Origin: Delphinus delphis
Lineage: Eukaryota > Chordata > Mammalia > Artiodactyla > Delphinidae
NCBI RefSeq assembly: GCF_949987515.2
Contig: NC_082697.1
Coordinates: forward strand, 19,785,730-19,849,729
Reading direction: 5' to 3'
DNA: 64,000 nt
Part shown: positions 1 to 11,010 of the stretch, one piece after another
Numbering within the stretch: the first letter of the stretch is position 1
Layout of the letters: every line of letters starts with the position of its first letter
Made by a program: the position numbers and the translations under genes
Notes under the pieces: model-generated
What the model was told of the DNA's origin: nothing
Database searches by the model: none
What the model saw: only the letters and a program-made list of their open reading frames with translations

Positions 1-13
1 AGTATACAGTAAA

Positions 14-387
14 TGTCTTAGTCAGCTAGGACTGTTATAACAAAATGCCATAGACTGCATGATTTAGACAATGGACTTTTATTTCTTATAGTTCTGGAGG
101 TTAGGGAATCCAAGATCAAGGTGCATCAGATTTAGTTCCAGGTGAAGATGTTCTTCCTGGCTCATAGGTGGCCATCCTATTGCTGTGTTCTCACATGGTG
201 AAGGAAGAAAGCTCTGGTGTTATTTCCTCTTCTAATAAGGGTATTAATCTCATCATGGAGGCTCCGCCCTCATGACCTCAGCTAAACTTAATTAACTCCC
301 AAGGGACATACCTCCCAATATTATCACACTGGGGACTAGGGCTTCAACATATGAATTTTAGGGGAATACATTTAGTCCATTACAGTA
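14..387 (-). mobile_element. MaLR (MLT1/MST-type) solo LTR, antisense
   Basis: Reads as the reverse complement of a MaLR ERVL-type LTR. It opens with the GGACTGTTATAACAAAATGCC end, then CATAGACTG, TTCTGGAGGTTAGG, CTCACATGGTGAAGG, GGCTCCGCCCTCATGACCTC and GCTTCAACATATGAATTTTA, and ends with TTTAGTCCATTACAG. This order matches the MLT1/MST layout across nearly its whole length. No internal retroviral sequence adjoins it, so it is a solo LTR. The exact subfamily is not resolved. Confidence 0.85.
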
Positions 388-607
388 AGTGTACAATCAA
401 TGTGATCTGTAGTAACTTTTAACAATAATCATAATTCCTCCAGTAATTATAGTTTAAGAGTACCCTGATTTTAACTAAAATAGGACACCTGAAAGTAGAT
501 GTTCTACTCCTCAAAAAAAAAAAAAAAGTCAGCCTAAATATTTTTGTTCAGGCAGAAATGATCACATGATTAAAACCTGGAAGCTAATAAAAGACAAGGA
601 AGACACA

Positions 608-723
608 ACTAGAATGTAAGCTCAAAAGGGCGGAGCACATAACTGTTCTCTTTATCACTGTACCTACAACATATAGCACAGACACTGGCACCCAGTAGGA
701 GTTTAATAAATGTTAGTGAATGT
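608..723 (+). mobile_element. L2 3-prime end
   Basis: Starts AGAATGTAAGCTC, continues through a CACTGTACC block and GGCACCCAGTAGGAGTT, and ends TTTAATAAATGTTAGTGAATG. This is the diagnostic 3-prime terminus of LINE-2. It is old and diverged. The flanks 388-607 and 724-984 hold nothing I recognise. Confidence 0.75.
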
Positions 724-984
724 GCCAAAGAACTACTGATTTCTGATACGAAATAATCAACAAATAAATCCAAGATGGACCCTACTTATTGGTGTGTACC
801 CTAGAACTCTAGTTGAAAAATATTCTATGCAATATTCTACTCAGGTAAACACTGTGGTCCAATCTAAGATCTTATCAGGTCTTTGGCTCAGGAACCTTAT
901 CTTTTATCAGTCAGATAGGTGTAAAGGATAACTATGGAGAGTAATATTGAGATTCATAGAATTCAAAGCACATGTGTTTTTGAC

Positions 985-1330
985 ACCAACAGCGTGTCAA
1001 GTCTTCCTGTTCTAGGCACTATGGATTCAACAATACATAAACCATGGTCTCTGCCTTCAAGATACACAGGGCTTAGCTAGAGAGATGGGCATGGAAACAA
1101 AGAAATAGACTTACTGAATTAAGTACTAGGCCAAAAACACTGTGTACCCATGGAAGAAGGAAGTAGCTTGGTAGTTAGGAAGAAATCAAGGAGATGACAT
1201 GGTTGAGTCTTGGAAATGTGATTGTTCAGCACCCAGTTAGGGAAAGGGTATTCCAGGTTCAGGGACCAGCTTGCACAAAGACAGAGAGGTGTGAACATGT
1301 GTGCAGTGCAGGTGGAGGATGAGTTGGCGT
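985..1330 (-). mobile_element. L2 fragment, antisense
   Basis: Antisense LINE-2 3-prime region. GTTCTAGGCACTATGGATTC, then ACCATGGTCTCTGCCTTCAAG, then AGGGTATTCCAGGTTCAGGG and CTTGCACAAAGACAGAG follow the consensus order of the L2 3-prime third read backwards. The segment 1554-1835, beyond the SINE at 1451, could continue the same L2, but the match there is too weak to assert. Confidence 0.7.
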
Positions 1331-1440
1331 GATGATGGGAGATAAGACGAGAATCCCTCAATCAAGGGCCACTACACTTTTTTACAAGTTTGTATTCTGT
1401 TCTCCAAGCAACAGAAAATCAAAGGGGGGAGGAAATTATC

Positions 1441-1553
1441 AAAAACAGAGTAGCCCCCGCTCGCTGCAACTAGAGAAAGCCCACGCACAGCAATGAAGAC
1501 CCAACACAGCTAAAAATAAATAAATAAATTTATTAAAAAAAACAAAAACAGAG
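1441..1553 (+). mobile_element. 5-prime-truncated CHR-1 type SINE with target-site duplication
   Basis: Body 1451-1543 is only the 3-prime portion of a CHR-1 type SINE (GTAGCCCCCGCTCGCTGCAA, then AGACCCAACACAGC and an AAATA-rich tail). It is flanked by a perfect 10-bp duplication, AAAAACAGAG, at 1441-1450 and 1544-1553. The tRNA-like head with the Pol III boxes is absent, so this copy inserted already truncated and cannot self-transcribe. Confidence 0.9.
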
Positions 1554-1842
1554 GTAATAGTATCAGGGGTTAGTGCAGGTTGGCTTCAAAGGTTAAGAAA
1601 GCAGTATGAGGCATTTTCTTATGCACAAAGGAGGGAGCACAAGTTTGAGGAGAACATGATAAGCTCAAGTTTGGGGTGCGCTCATTGCTGTGTGTCTACA
1701 AAGCAGCCAAAGAAGCAATAGAGATAATAGTTGAGAGCTCAGAACAGTGGTGTTAGCTGGGGAGAGTGTTTGGGGTCTTATGCTGATGAAGATGGAGACA
1801 GTGTGCTTGCTTGGAGCTGAGAAGGGGCCGTGATATGCAGAG
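1554..1842. other. Unassigned stretch, possible L2 remnant
   Basis: No gene seen. Purine-rich phrases such as TTGAGAGCTCAGAACAGTGG faintly recall the antisense L2 further upstream in that element. If so, the L2 at 985 runs to about 1810 and the CHR SINE at 1451 sits inside it. Confidence is low. Confidence 0.35.
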
Positions 1843-2017
1843 CAGTGATTTCTTTCCCTTTTCTATGTCATGGATCTTTTGAGAATCTCCTGTAATGCTA
1901 TGGACTCTCTGTCAGGAAAATGTCACAAAGCTACGTGCATACATGTAAAGAGTTCATTCAATTGCAGAATATTCTGAGACTCTGAGAGAACCATGGAGCC
2001 CCAGTTAAGAAACTGTG
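1843..2017. mobile_element. Nonautonomous hAT-type DNA transposon remnant
   Basis: Begins CAGTGATTTCTTTCC and ends GTTAAGAAACTGTG, diverged inverted ends of the CAGTGRTTCTCAA class. Interior phrases GTCATGGATCTTTTGAGAAT and GCTATGGACTCTCTG resemble an old eutherian hAT-Charlie MITE. Family not named with certainty. Confidence 0.5.
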
Positions 2018-2589
2018 GAGTACTAGGAGGATGAAGAGGGGCCAAGTTGCAATCCTAATCATCTGGGTGGTGAAAAGATAGGAGAAAATACAGTGCAAGA
2101 GTTGACAACAGTGTCTCAATCCCCAACACCCAGGGCACATGCCTCCCAGAAAGCCAAGTGACATTTGCTTCTGAGTTTAAATATCCAGGTTTAGTAGAAT
2201 AGACTTTTGGGCTCCTGTCAACTCTTTAAAATATTTGACAAACCTCCCTTTTCACCTTTATTTCTTTCTCCATATGCCTTTAAAGGAGCTACATGGATTC
2301 TCAATGAAAGCGCTGACTGGAAATTCTCTCTTTGGATGTCTTCACAACTAAGAGTTACTAATATGGACTGTGGAGAAATGTCTGCCCTGGTGGTAAAAGA
2401 CATTTAGGGTTTTCTGTAGAGCTTCACAGGCTGGCAAGAGTTACTTGGAAAGCAAAACTAAATATGATAATGAGAGAAAACAGCTTCTGGGCTTACAAGC
2501 CTTCTTGTTCTTCCATAGCCAGCACTTGAAATCTCAGTAATGAGGTTTGTAATTGTTGGGGATCATTTGTCAATCAATAAAGCAGTCAT
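2018..2589. other. Unique sequence, nothing recognised
   Basis: No repeat, RNA gene or exon recognised. Two short opposite-strand open frames at about 2207-2407 overlap each other and show no family resemblance, so I regard both as chance. Confidence 0.5.
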
Positions 2590-3380
2590 GGAACAGTAAA
2601 GCCTGAATCTTTCCTGAATTTCTCTGAAACATCCCTTGTTCCTTCTACCTCCTAGTCTTGTTTTAACAATGCGACTGCCCTATTCACTGGTCTCCCTCTA
2701 TCCAGTACTACCACCTGCCTTCACCATTGACCCCTCCTGTCCCTATCTGTCCATCACCCATTAACATGTACACACTGCTATATTTAACATGGATAACCAA
2801 CAAAGACCTACTGTATAGCACAGGGAACTCTGCTCAATATTCTGTACCAACCTAATTGGGAAAAGAATTTGAAAAAGAATAGATACATGTAAATGTATAA
2901 CTGAATCACTTTGTGGTACACCTGAAACTAACACACCATTGTTCATCAACTATGCTCCAATATAAAATAAAAAAAGTTTTCAAAATAAATAAATAATTTT
3001 TCTAAAAGGAAAATGTTGATTCAAACCGTCCCTTGATTAGACTGGCATTCAAGGCCCTTCTGTTCTGGCCTCATGTCTCCTTACCTCCCACTTCCCCACG
3101 TCCTGAGCTTCAGTGACACTACATTACCTCATTCCTCAAGGCGTGCCTTCCTTTACCACCTTAGCACACACTGCCATCTTGTTCTAGAATATCTGGCAAA
3201 TGCCCATCTGGCCTTCAAGGTCCTCCTCAGGCGTTGTACCCTGTAGGGTAATTCCTTCTGACCCGTTCCCTACTCTCAGCAAAGACAAGCTTTCTTTTCC
3301 TGAGCTCTTCCCACACTAGACCTGGAGCTCCCTGAGAGCCATTTGACATCATTCACAACATGCTTACTGCATGAATGGAT
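2590..3380 (+). mobile_element. L2 fragment interrupted by an L1
   Basis: The left part (about 2590-2757) carries the L2 phrase CACTGGTCTCCCTCTATCC. The right part (about 3001-3380) resumes with GGCATTCAAGGCCCTTCTGTT, then the CTAGAATATCTGGCAAATGC and CCTTCAAGGTCCTCC blocks, and reaches the terminus near GCTTACTGCATGAATG. The two halves are consecutive in the L2 consensus, so they are one copy split by the L1 at 2760-2998. Confidence 0.7.
2760..2998 (+). mobile_element. L1 3-prime end (cetartiodactyl L1), 5-prime truncated
   Basis: Contains CCTACTGTATAGCACAGGGA, TGTATAACTGAATCACTTTG, ACCTGAAACTAACACACCAT and CAATATAAAATAAA followed by an A-rich tail. This is the 3-prime UTR of lineage L1s. 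It lies inside the L2 at 2590-3380. I could not find a clear target duplication. Confidence 0.9.
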
Positions 3381-3832
3381 CCAGTGGTCCCACCAACTTG
3401 GGTCTTGTGGTAAGTGTCCTGAATTAGGAAGAAATTCACTTTTTTTCCCTTTTATGAAGAGTTTGCTAAAACTCAAGGAAGTATGGGGCATATTTACTGT
3501 ATTTAAAAACCTTTCCCAAGACCGGAATTAAAATGTAATTATGCAAATAATTCCTCCTAAGGTGCATGATATTTATTTTTTATTAAAGCAGGAGAACCTT
3601 GCAGCAATTGCTTCGTGTTACCATATGCACTTACGTACAGTTGACTGTCATGGCTGTCACAAATTCAGACTGTCTTCACCTTGTATTCATATGACTTCAA
3701 CTTGAATTCTTTCCATTCCCTCCCCTTCCCTCTCCTCCTCTGCCTTCCTTCCCCTTTCTCCCTGGCTACTCGCAAAACAAATGTTAGCTGACTGCTTCCT
3801 CCCTCACCATCCTGTCTCAAGGAACACAGACC
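3381..3832. other. Unique sequence with a pyrimidine-rich tract
   Basis: No gene recognised. About 3710-3770 is an almost pure C/T tract (TTCCCTCCCCTTCCCTCTCC and similar). Confidence 0.5.
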
Positions 3833-3962
3833 AGTGCTTCCAAACGTTAATGTGCAGAATCTGATTCAGTGCTCCCCAAGAGAGCCCATGAATCTAGGGC
3901 CAAGCCTGAGATTCTGCATTTCCAACAAGCTCCCAGGCGATGTGGACCACACTTCATAAGTC
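3833..3962. mobile_element. MER5A-type hAT-Charlie MITE, diverged
   Basis: CAGTGCTTCCAAACGTTAAT, TGTGCAGAATCTGATTCAG, GAGATTCTGCATTTCCAAC and AAGCTCCCAGGCGATG are diverged MER5A blocks, with a shortened middle. Nonautonomous DNA transposon, no coding capacity. Confidence 0.65.
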
Positions 3963-4111
3963 ACAGGAATATAAAGCATGGAGGATGAATCAGGCAGAGA
4001 CTATGCTCTCAACAACAAATGACAGTCTAGGGCCAGTCTCTGCTACTGCCTCCTAGACAGGCAGATCCCCTTAGTGTCCACCAAGGCTGCTTCATCACAA
4101 TCAAAGTACCA

Positions 4112-4345
4112 ATATTTTTTTATGAAGATATAATTGACAGATTGGTGGTTGCCAGAGGTGAGAGATGGGGTGTGGGCCAAAAATGGGTGAAGGTGTGAAA
4201 AAGGTACAAACTTCCAGTTATAATATAAATAAGTCCTGGGGATGTAATGGACAGCATGATGACCGTAATTAAAAACGTTGTATTGTATATTTGAAAGTGG
4301 CTGAGAGAGTAGATCTTAAAAGTTCTCATCAAAGTACCTATTCTT
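4112..4345 (+). mobile_element. L1MA/L1MB-type 3-prime UTR fragment, possibly with a 5-prime inversion
   Basis: From 4137: GATTGGTGGTTGCCAGAGGT, GGTACAAACTTCCAGTTATA, TGTATTGTATATTTGAAAGT and TAGATCTTAAAAGTTCTCAT, the sense 3-prime UTR of older L1M elements. The first 25 bases (ATGAAGATATAATTGACA) read as the antisense of an L1 tail, which could mark a small inversion or a second fragment. Confidence 0.8.
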
Positions 4346-5109
4346 CACTGAAGTAGAGAAATATATGAGAGGATAGATGTGGGACTGGGAAAAGGGGAGA
4401 GGGTGACGTTCTTTCTGTGTCCCCAGAAATGAAGGCTTGGGTGGTGAGCCCAGGTTAGACCAGCATACTCATAAGTCAGATGTCACTTTTAAGCACAAGC
4501 TGAACAAACTATCAAAGTTCAGGTTTCAATTTTAAGACATTCAAAAATAGTTAAGGGAATCTCATTTTCATGGCTTGAAAATAAATTCAGGGAAGGGTAA
4601 AGTAAGAGACTGAATGACTTCCCAGAAACGTACGCAGAGGCGAAGGGGCTGAGGCTTCTCAGAGTCATCTAACTGGGTATCACAAGAAACTTGAGATTTC
4701 CTACAGTGGAGAGACTGTTAGGTAGGAAACTGATAAAGTCTTAACAGCTAACCACAGGCTCTCTCAGGGAGCACTAGAGAAGAGAGAGGGGTTTGGTGGG
4801 ACTCTGCAAGTTTCCTGCCCAATCCATTGCACTGTTAAAGCAGCATAAAGCCAGAAACAAGGAGGCTCAGGAAATAAGACGAAATTTACTCACAGCCACC
4901 TAGCATCGTCTCTGTGCTTTAGAAGCTGAGATGCACAAAAGAACAAAGGTCCTTGCATTCCCACCTACCGAATGGCAGGTCAATGATCTTTCTGGTTCAC
5001 TGCTTGAGAATTTGTTTTTTATCTCCTAATTGTGTCCCCTAGATTAATAGCTATTTGCCCCTCCCAGATGCATGCAATCATTCATGCACTTGTTCAGATA
5101 CGCATTCTT
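4346..5109. other. Unique sequence, nothing recognised
   Basis: Mixed-composition DNA without a repeat, exon or RNA gene that I can recognise. Confidence 0.5.
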
Positions 5110-5215
5110 GTATTTTATCACTCAGCAAATACTTATTGTGTATCTATTATATTATGTACCAGACACTGTACGTACGTTTTCACAAAAGGCAGTGAAAATA
5201 AAACATAAAATGAGA
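5110..5215 (-). mobile_element. L2 3-prime end, antisense
   Basis: CACTCAGCAAATACTTATTG followed by ATGTACCAGACACTGTACG is the antisense L2 terminus (canonical CTCAACAAATATTTATTGAG ... TGCCAGGCACTG). Confidence 0.6.
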
Positions 5216-7027
5216 CAGAATTTAGGATAAAGCTTCTCCCATTTTCAGCTGAGGTTGATTCGTTTATAGCATCCTTTGGCTATTGTTAGCTAATAACCGT
5301 CCCAACTTCAATGCTATCCAGAACATATACCTCCATCTTGTCCACAAGAATATCAATATATCACAGGTCAAGTCCCTGATTACCTTCAGGTGCCCTATTT
5401 CTACTCTTTCTCCTTGAACTACCAACCTAAAGACTTATTTTAACCTAATTCCTGATTTATTTTACCTGATGCATGCTGGCCCCTGGTGAGCATAACATTT
5501 CTGTCAAAACACTCACCAATTATCTCTTTAGTAATCCATTCTCAAATGATGCCTCAGAGTAAGTAAAATCACTGCTGCAAAATTTGATAAACCCTTTAAA
5601 GAATGTGACTATCTTTGCCTACAGTCCTTCCATGTTATTCACTATTCCTCAAAAATCACTCATATAACTTTAACCTATGTTCCTCACCATCTGTAGACAT
5701 CACTCGAAAAATTGAGCTTGTCAGAGAGCTCCCTGTTCAGATATGTTGGAGATTCACAGCAGTTTCTTATTATTTGTCACAGTACTGTGCAATTATCTAG
5801 CTTTTTAACACTTAAAAAGTATTACAAAAATGCCCATTTAAGAATTCCTACCCAAAAAATATTAATTTTGGTTGCTTCCATGGAACAAGATTCACAGTGT
5901 AGGAGAGATGGAGAGAGACTCTTCCTTTTTATTTTATACTTCTTATGTCACTTGAATTTTGGGGGCTTGGACATCTGATCTTTATAAAAAAAAACTCTTT
6001 AAAAATATGTATTCTACCAAGTGTGATAGATGTAAACAAATAATTATAAAACCTAGTGATAGGTATTCCTATCTGCCCCTATGAGATCCAGGCCACGCTC
6101 ACTTGCAAAGGAAGTGACAAAGCCACAGAAAAGAGCCAGCACCCACAGCATTGTCTAGGACTACTCCCCCCGCTCCATTGCCTGTCCCCACCTCCTCACT
6201 GCCAGCTTTGTTCTCTCTCCTGCCCTTGTCTGCTTGACTTTCCACGATGTCTTCATGCCTTTTTTCCACCTGGGGTATCACCATTTGCCTATGTCTCAGT
6301 TTCCCTGGCTCACTACTTCATTCTAGTCTGGGCTTATCTCCTTCCTTCTAGCTCAGCACATTAAGACTGACTCAGGGTGACAGACAATTAGTGTGAACTT
6401 GGCCTTCCTTGGATGAGATACTTCAAGAGAAAACCAAGCATCTTTGCAATGAATTGTCCCGGAAGTTTTAGATGTTCTCATAGAGTGGCTCATGTATATG
6501 TCCAATTAGACCTACTCTTCCCTTCCCAAGTCATTATTTAACCTTAGTAAATTTTTATCGTCCACATTTTCCCCACCCCCAGTTTCCATCATTTCCACCT
6601 TCATCACACACATATTTATGATTACATTTAACTTCAGAGAAGTTTTCCCTTATCTTTATTATACTCCTAGGAGAAGACGATATTAATAAGCCAAGCCAAA
6701 ACTTCATTAGACATTCTGCTTTTGGGCAAAAAAAGATACTCAGAAGACTGCCTACTCTCCAATGCCATGGCCTAGAAATCATCAAGTGAGAATACTCATT
6801 GGCAAAAGAAGCCACCTTGTATTCTTGTTCACCTGCCCAGGTCTAAAGGTCAGTAATCGGGGCTCTGGATCCCAACTGCTGCTTCTTCAGCAATCTCATT
6901 ACATCATGACTCCACCACTCACCTTGCATTTTTCATTTCTTCCCCTCTATTGGCTACTTACAATTGGACTACAAACAATTCAATTGGTTTTTGTCTTAAA
7001 ATAAAATAAGCAAAACAAGTCTCCTCA
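5216..7027. other. Unique sequence of 1.8 kb, nothing recognised
   Basis: No repeat family, exon or RNA gene identified. A 102-codon open frame at 6056-6364 is C/T-rich, has no recognisable domain and overlaps an opposite-strand frame, so I do not call it. Confidence 0.5.
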
Positions 7028-7140
7028 AAAGACCAGTTAAACCAGAATCTCTGGGATGGAGCCCAGGCATCAGTATCTTTTTAAATGCTCTCCAGGGGAT
7101 TCAAATGTCCACCTCAAGTTGAGAACTGGTGCTCAAATAC
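7028..7140. mobile_element. MER5A-type hAT-Charlie MITE, partial
   Basis: TTAAACCAGAATCTCTGGGA, GGAGCCCAGGCATCAGTATC, CTCTCCAGGGGATTC and AGTTGAGAACTGGTG are the right half of a MER5A element. Confidence 0.75.
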
Positions 7141-9300
7141 CTTCAAAGGCAGTATTTCCTTTTTTTTTCACTCCCATGTGCATCTCGATTTATTGCATTC
7201 TGGTTTTGACCATCACAACTCTACTTAGTTGAGGACATCAATGCTCAGCCTAGTGGTCACTTTTCTGAACCATCTTCTTCTTGGAGAGGTCTAATTTGAC
7301 ACAATTTGCCTCCCCTTGCTTCATGAAACCCTCTCCTCTGGGATCATTTCCTGCTTTTCTTCTAAACTTGGACTGCTTCTCCTCATTTTCCACCATGGGC
7401 TCCTGTTTTTCCAGTTTTGGGGAGGAGTGAGGACAGGAAGCAGCCTATGTAGCAGGATTCTCCCCAGGGAGTTATAGGGCTAAAATTCTTATATGGATAA
7501 TACTGTTCAGAAAACATTCGGGGAAAAAAAAAGTTACGAAAACTGAACTAATTCCAAAAAATGCAGGCAAACACCAGGAAACAGGGTAGAGAAGATGCCA
7601 ACCAGATGTCGCTCAAAGCCAGCTGTAAGAGCTTGGGATCAGACCCCTAACTTGGTTCAGATGGAACACAAAAGCCAGATTCATCCAGAACAAAGCTCCT
7701 GGGAAACTTGGGCCAAGCTTTTATTCAGTCAGAGGAGCTTCAGCGTAAGTGGGCAGAACACAGTGACATAATTTCAGTCTCATCTACTATAAATTCAAGA
7801 ATTGGCCCTTCCTTCGCCTTTGAGTCATATTCCGGGAGGGCAAACCCACATTGTACCACCTTGACTCCTGGGAAAAGGGCAAAGGATTAAGACTAGAAGG
7901 CAAGTCGAGAAGGATCAGAGAGCCGGACAGCTGTGGCAACAGCCCCTCCCAATCTCCAGGATCTGAGCCGTTATGGTTCTGTTTTAAAATAAACGAAGAT
8001 TCAGATGAACAGAAAGTTTGTGTTTCACATTAACATTGTGGCTTTTTCTCAGCTGGGTGTTTTTATTTTCTCTGTCACTTTGCATTACAGGAATAACACA
8101 GCTTTCCAAGGGAACAGCTCCATCAGATAAGTAAACAGCATAGAGCGAGGAGTATATAGATGGCAGAATCTGAGGCTCTTTGACTCAAGGAAGCCTTGGC
8201 CGTAAATGTCTGTGGCTGCTGGCCCAGACCATGAGCTTCAGGCTCAGCTCTAAGTGGGCTGGCAAAGAGGCCAGACCTCATCTCCTAGGCTTTGCTGCCT
8301 TGCATTTTCTCATGGGTCAGAAAAGAAGCAGCTGGGAAAATTGCTCATCATACTTGCCCCAGCCTTTCCCAGCACAGTTGTGGGCACTGCCTACTGCCAC
8401 CAGCATCCTCAGCCCTATCCAAGCCAAGGGTAATGGAGACACAGCTTAGGAAGATATCAGTACTTCCCTGCCCACCGGGAAGGTGACTTTCAGGAATAGT
8501 TACTATTCTGTAAATGGTGGCCAACAAATGTGGGCGTGAGAGGGAATACATACCCAGATATCCACATGGGCTCTTTCATCCCAAACTCTTGTGTGTTTTC
8601 TAAAGCCTGATTGACTGGCTCTTCTCCTTTACGTGCTCCTGACTCTCACTTTTGATTCTTTGAGTAATGTACCCCAGGAAAGCATCACGGCCTCACAGCC
8701 TAGACCTTCTCTCCACAAGGACTCGTACTGGTGGGAACAGCCCTACGACATCCTGAATGTGCCTCATTGAGTGAGCCTGACATTATAGAATTAAAAAAAA
8801 CTCTGCTAGGACACAGACCCTCTGCCAAAGTCCCCACCCCTACAATAAGATTTCTTACACATCAACCTTCACCTGGATGGAACTTGACTCTGCGTTATTC
8901 TTGGGGTTGGTGACTTAAGTGATTTTTCTCTTCCTGAAGCAAGTCTAGTGAGTCCTTCCGAAGTCCCAACTCCTGCTGTCTCCTTCTCACTTCCTCCTTC
9001 CTGTTGGGAAATCTCAGCTGGCCCTTATATTGAACCACCCAGCAGTGGAATAGAAAGAATTACTGTGGAAACTCTTAATTTTCTCTCGCCAATTTCACTT
9101 TGGCAAACACGGGGTCTCTCTTGAAACCTTTTACGCTGATCACATGATATAAAACTGAAAAATTGAGCTTAGGCCAAAAATGCACATACTTTAATAAATT
9201 AAGGGGTAAAACCAAATCCATTTTCAAAATACAGGTTGCCATTACAACTAGTGATAGGAGCACAAAGAAAAATGCCTGTGATCCTTCAACCCCTGACCAT
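7141..9300. other. Unique sequence of 2.2 kb, nothing recognised
   Basis: No repeat or gene recognised by eye. Short open frames (60-89 codons) at 8180-8551 overlap on both strands and lack family features. Confidence 0.5.
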
Positions 9301-9346
9301 TTATTTCTACATGGGCAGTCCTAGCAAACTACCCATGTAGAAATAA
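9301..9346. repeat. Perfect 15-bp inverted repeat (hairpin)
   Basis: TTATTTCTACATGGG (9301-9315) and its exact reverse complement (9332-9346) flank a 16-base spacer. The perfect stem stands out in unassigned sequence. It is followed by two direct copies of ACAAGAATCTGG near 9368 and 9389. Confidence 0.9.
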
Positions 9347-9499
9347 GCTTGTTTAGCTTTCAAGTAAACAAGAATCTGGTTACTGGGACAAGAATCTGGC
9401 TGGAAGTCATGTTTTCTACTTTGATATCTTAATTTATTGATAAAAACCATTCAAAACATCTATCAGCATTTCTGCTCATAGGATGGGCCTGACTAATCA

Positions 9500-9746
9500 C
9501 TTCTTTATAATGTTTTATAATTTCAAATTTTGCATTTAGACAGAGTAATAGAGTGAACTCCCAAATACCCATCACCCAACTTCAACAATTATAAACTCAT
9601 AGCCAATCCAGTTTTATCTGAACTGGTACCCATTTGGCCTCTCTCTCATATTATTTTAAAGCATATCCATGATATCTATCATTGTGTCAATAAATATTTT
9701 AATATTTACCTCTACAAAACTAGGGCTTCCTTTTTTAAAACTTCCT
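9500..9746 (-). mobile_element. L1M 3-prime UTR fragment, antisense
   Basis: CAGAGTAATAGAGTGAACTC, CCCATCACCCAACTTCAAC and AATTATAAACTCATAGCCAA are the antisense 3-prime end of an old L1M subfamily. A second fragment with the same starting phrase follows at 9865. Confidence 0.7.
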
Positions 9747-9864
9747 TTTTTATTTGGCCACACCGCGAGGCATGCGGGATCTTAGTTCCCTGACCAGGGA
9801 CTGGACCCGAGCCCTGGCAATGAAAGCACCGAGTCCTAACCACTGGACCACCAGGCAATTCCTC
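9747..9864 (-). mobile_element. CHR-type tRNA-derived SINE, antisense, short form
   Basis: Reads TTTGGCCACACCGCGAGGC, GGGATCTTAGTTCCCTGACC, CCTAACCACTGGACCACCAG, the antisense of the tRNA-like head of an artiodactyl CHR SINE. A TTTAAA(A)CTT motif on both sides is probably the target duplication. It separates two antisense L1M pieces. Confidence 0.85.
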
Positions 9865-10400
9865 TTTAAACTTTTTATTATAGAAGACTTCAAACGTAGA
9901 TAAAAGTAGAGAGTACAATGAACTTCCAAGTATCTATCAGCCTCCTTCAACAATCACCAGCTTATGATTTTTATTTATGCCTCCCACTCATTCCCTCTGC
10001 CCCAGATTATTTTGAGGCAAATTTCAGACATCATATCATTTCACTGTAAATAGTTCAGAGTATATCTCTAAAATATGAATTTTTCTTAAATATAACCAGG
10101 ACACTGTTATCACATCTAAAGAAAATGATTCCTTACAGCTATCAAATATTTAGTCAGTATTCACATTTTCCCAACAGGGCTGCCTTTTTAACTATCATTA
10201 CATTATCAACCTAAAAAATTAACAATTGCTTATCAGTTGTATCGAACCCTCAATCAGTGTTCAGATTTTTCCTTGATCTCTTTTTAATGTGTTTGTATAG
10301 GGTTTTAATAAAAATTGAGATTGAAATAAAATTCATATGTTGCAGTTGTTGATATATCACTTACCTCTCTTTTAATCCATAAGCTTTCCCTCCATAAGCC
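9865..10400 (-). mobile_element. L1M 3-prime UTR, antisense
   Basis: TAAAAGTAGAGAGTACAATG, TTTTGAGGCAAATTTCAGAC, ATCATATCATTTCACTGTAA, ACACTGTTATCACATCTAA and GTGTTCAGATTTTTCCTTGA occur in the order of an antisense L1M 3-prime UTR. A pyrimidine-rich stretch (10384-10452) follows. Confidence 0.75.
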
Positions 10401-10452
10401 TTCCCTCCTTCCCCCCTCTTCCCTTCCTCTTTTTTTTCCCTCTCTTTTCTTT
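10384..10452. repeat. Pyrimidine-rich low-complexity tract
   Basis: Almost only C and T (TTCCCTCC, CCTTCCCCCCTCTTCCC, TTTTTTTTCCCTC). Its complement gives a spurious open frame rich in Lys, Glu and Gly. Confidence 0.8.
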
Positions 10453-10649
10453 GTAATATATTAGTTGAATAAACAGGGTCACGTGTCTGGCTTCTGTTGT
10501 TTGCACTCCTGTGGTGCTGTTTAACATGTTCGACTTTCCTCTGTACGACCTTAATGGTTAATCGTTCCACCCTTGACTATGCATCCAATAGAACTTCCTG
10601 GTCTCCATTCTAAGCCTCAGACTTCTGGCTCCTGAATGATGGAAACCTA

Positions 10650-10835
10650 AGGCTGTGTGATGCACTGGAAAGAGGACAAGGTTTTAATCTGTCATCAACC
10701 TACTATATGACCTTGGGCAAATAAGACTCACCTTCCTTGGTTATAAATGTGGATACTAACATTGCCTTGGAAGGTTTCTTTGGGGCTTAAGAGTAAGTAT
10801 TATAAACACAGAGTATCTTGAGTGGCACACAGTCC
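10650..10835 (+). mobile_element. MIR SINE
   Basis: GTGTGATGCACTGGAAAGAG, CTATATGACCTTGGGCAAAT, GTGGATACTAACATTGCC and TTAAGAGTAAGTATTATAAA follow the tRNA-related, core and L2-like parts of MIR in order. Confidence 0.8.
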
Positions 10836-10849
10836 AGCTAGTCATGCAC

Positions 10850-11010
10850 CTGAGAGCTGTGCTGCATAGTGGAGGGAACACAGATTTTGAGGCCAGACCC
10901 CCTTGAATAGGGCCATCTGTCAAGTGAGGGTAAAATATTTAATTTTGTCTTAATGACTGAAGAGATGATGTATGTAACATGCATAGTCCAGCACTTGGAG
11001 CGTGATGTCT
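10850..11010 (+). mobile_element. MIR SINE, internally deleted
   Basis: TGCATAGTGGAGGGAACACA, GATTTTGAGGCCAGAC, then CATCTGTCAAGTGAGGGTAA and ATGCATAGTCCAGCACTTGG. This is a second MIR directly after the first, lacking the central CTGTGTGACCTTGGGCAAG core. Confidence 0.65.
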
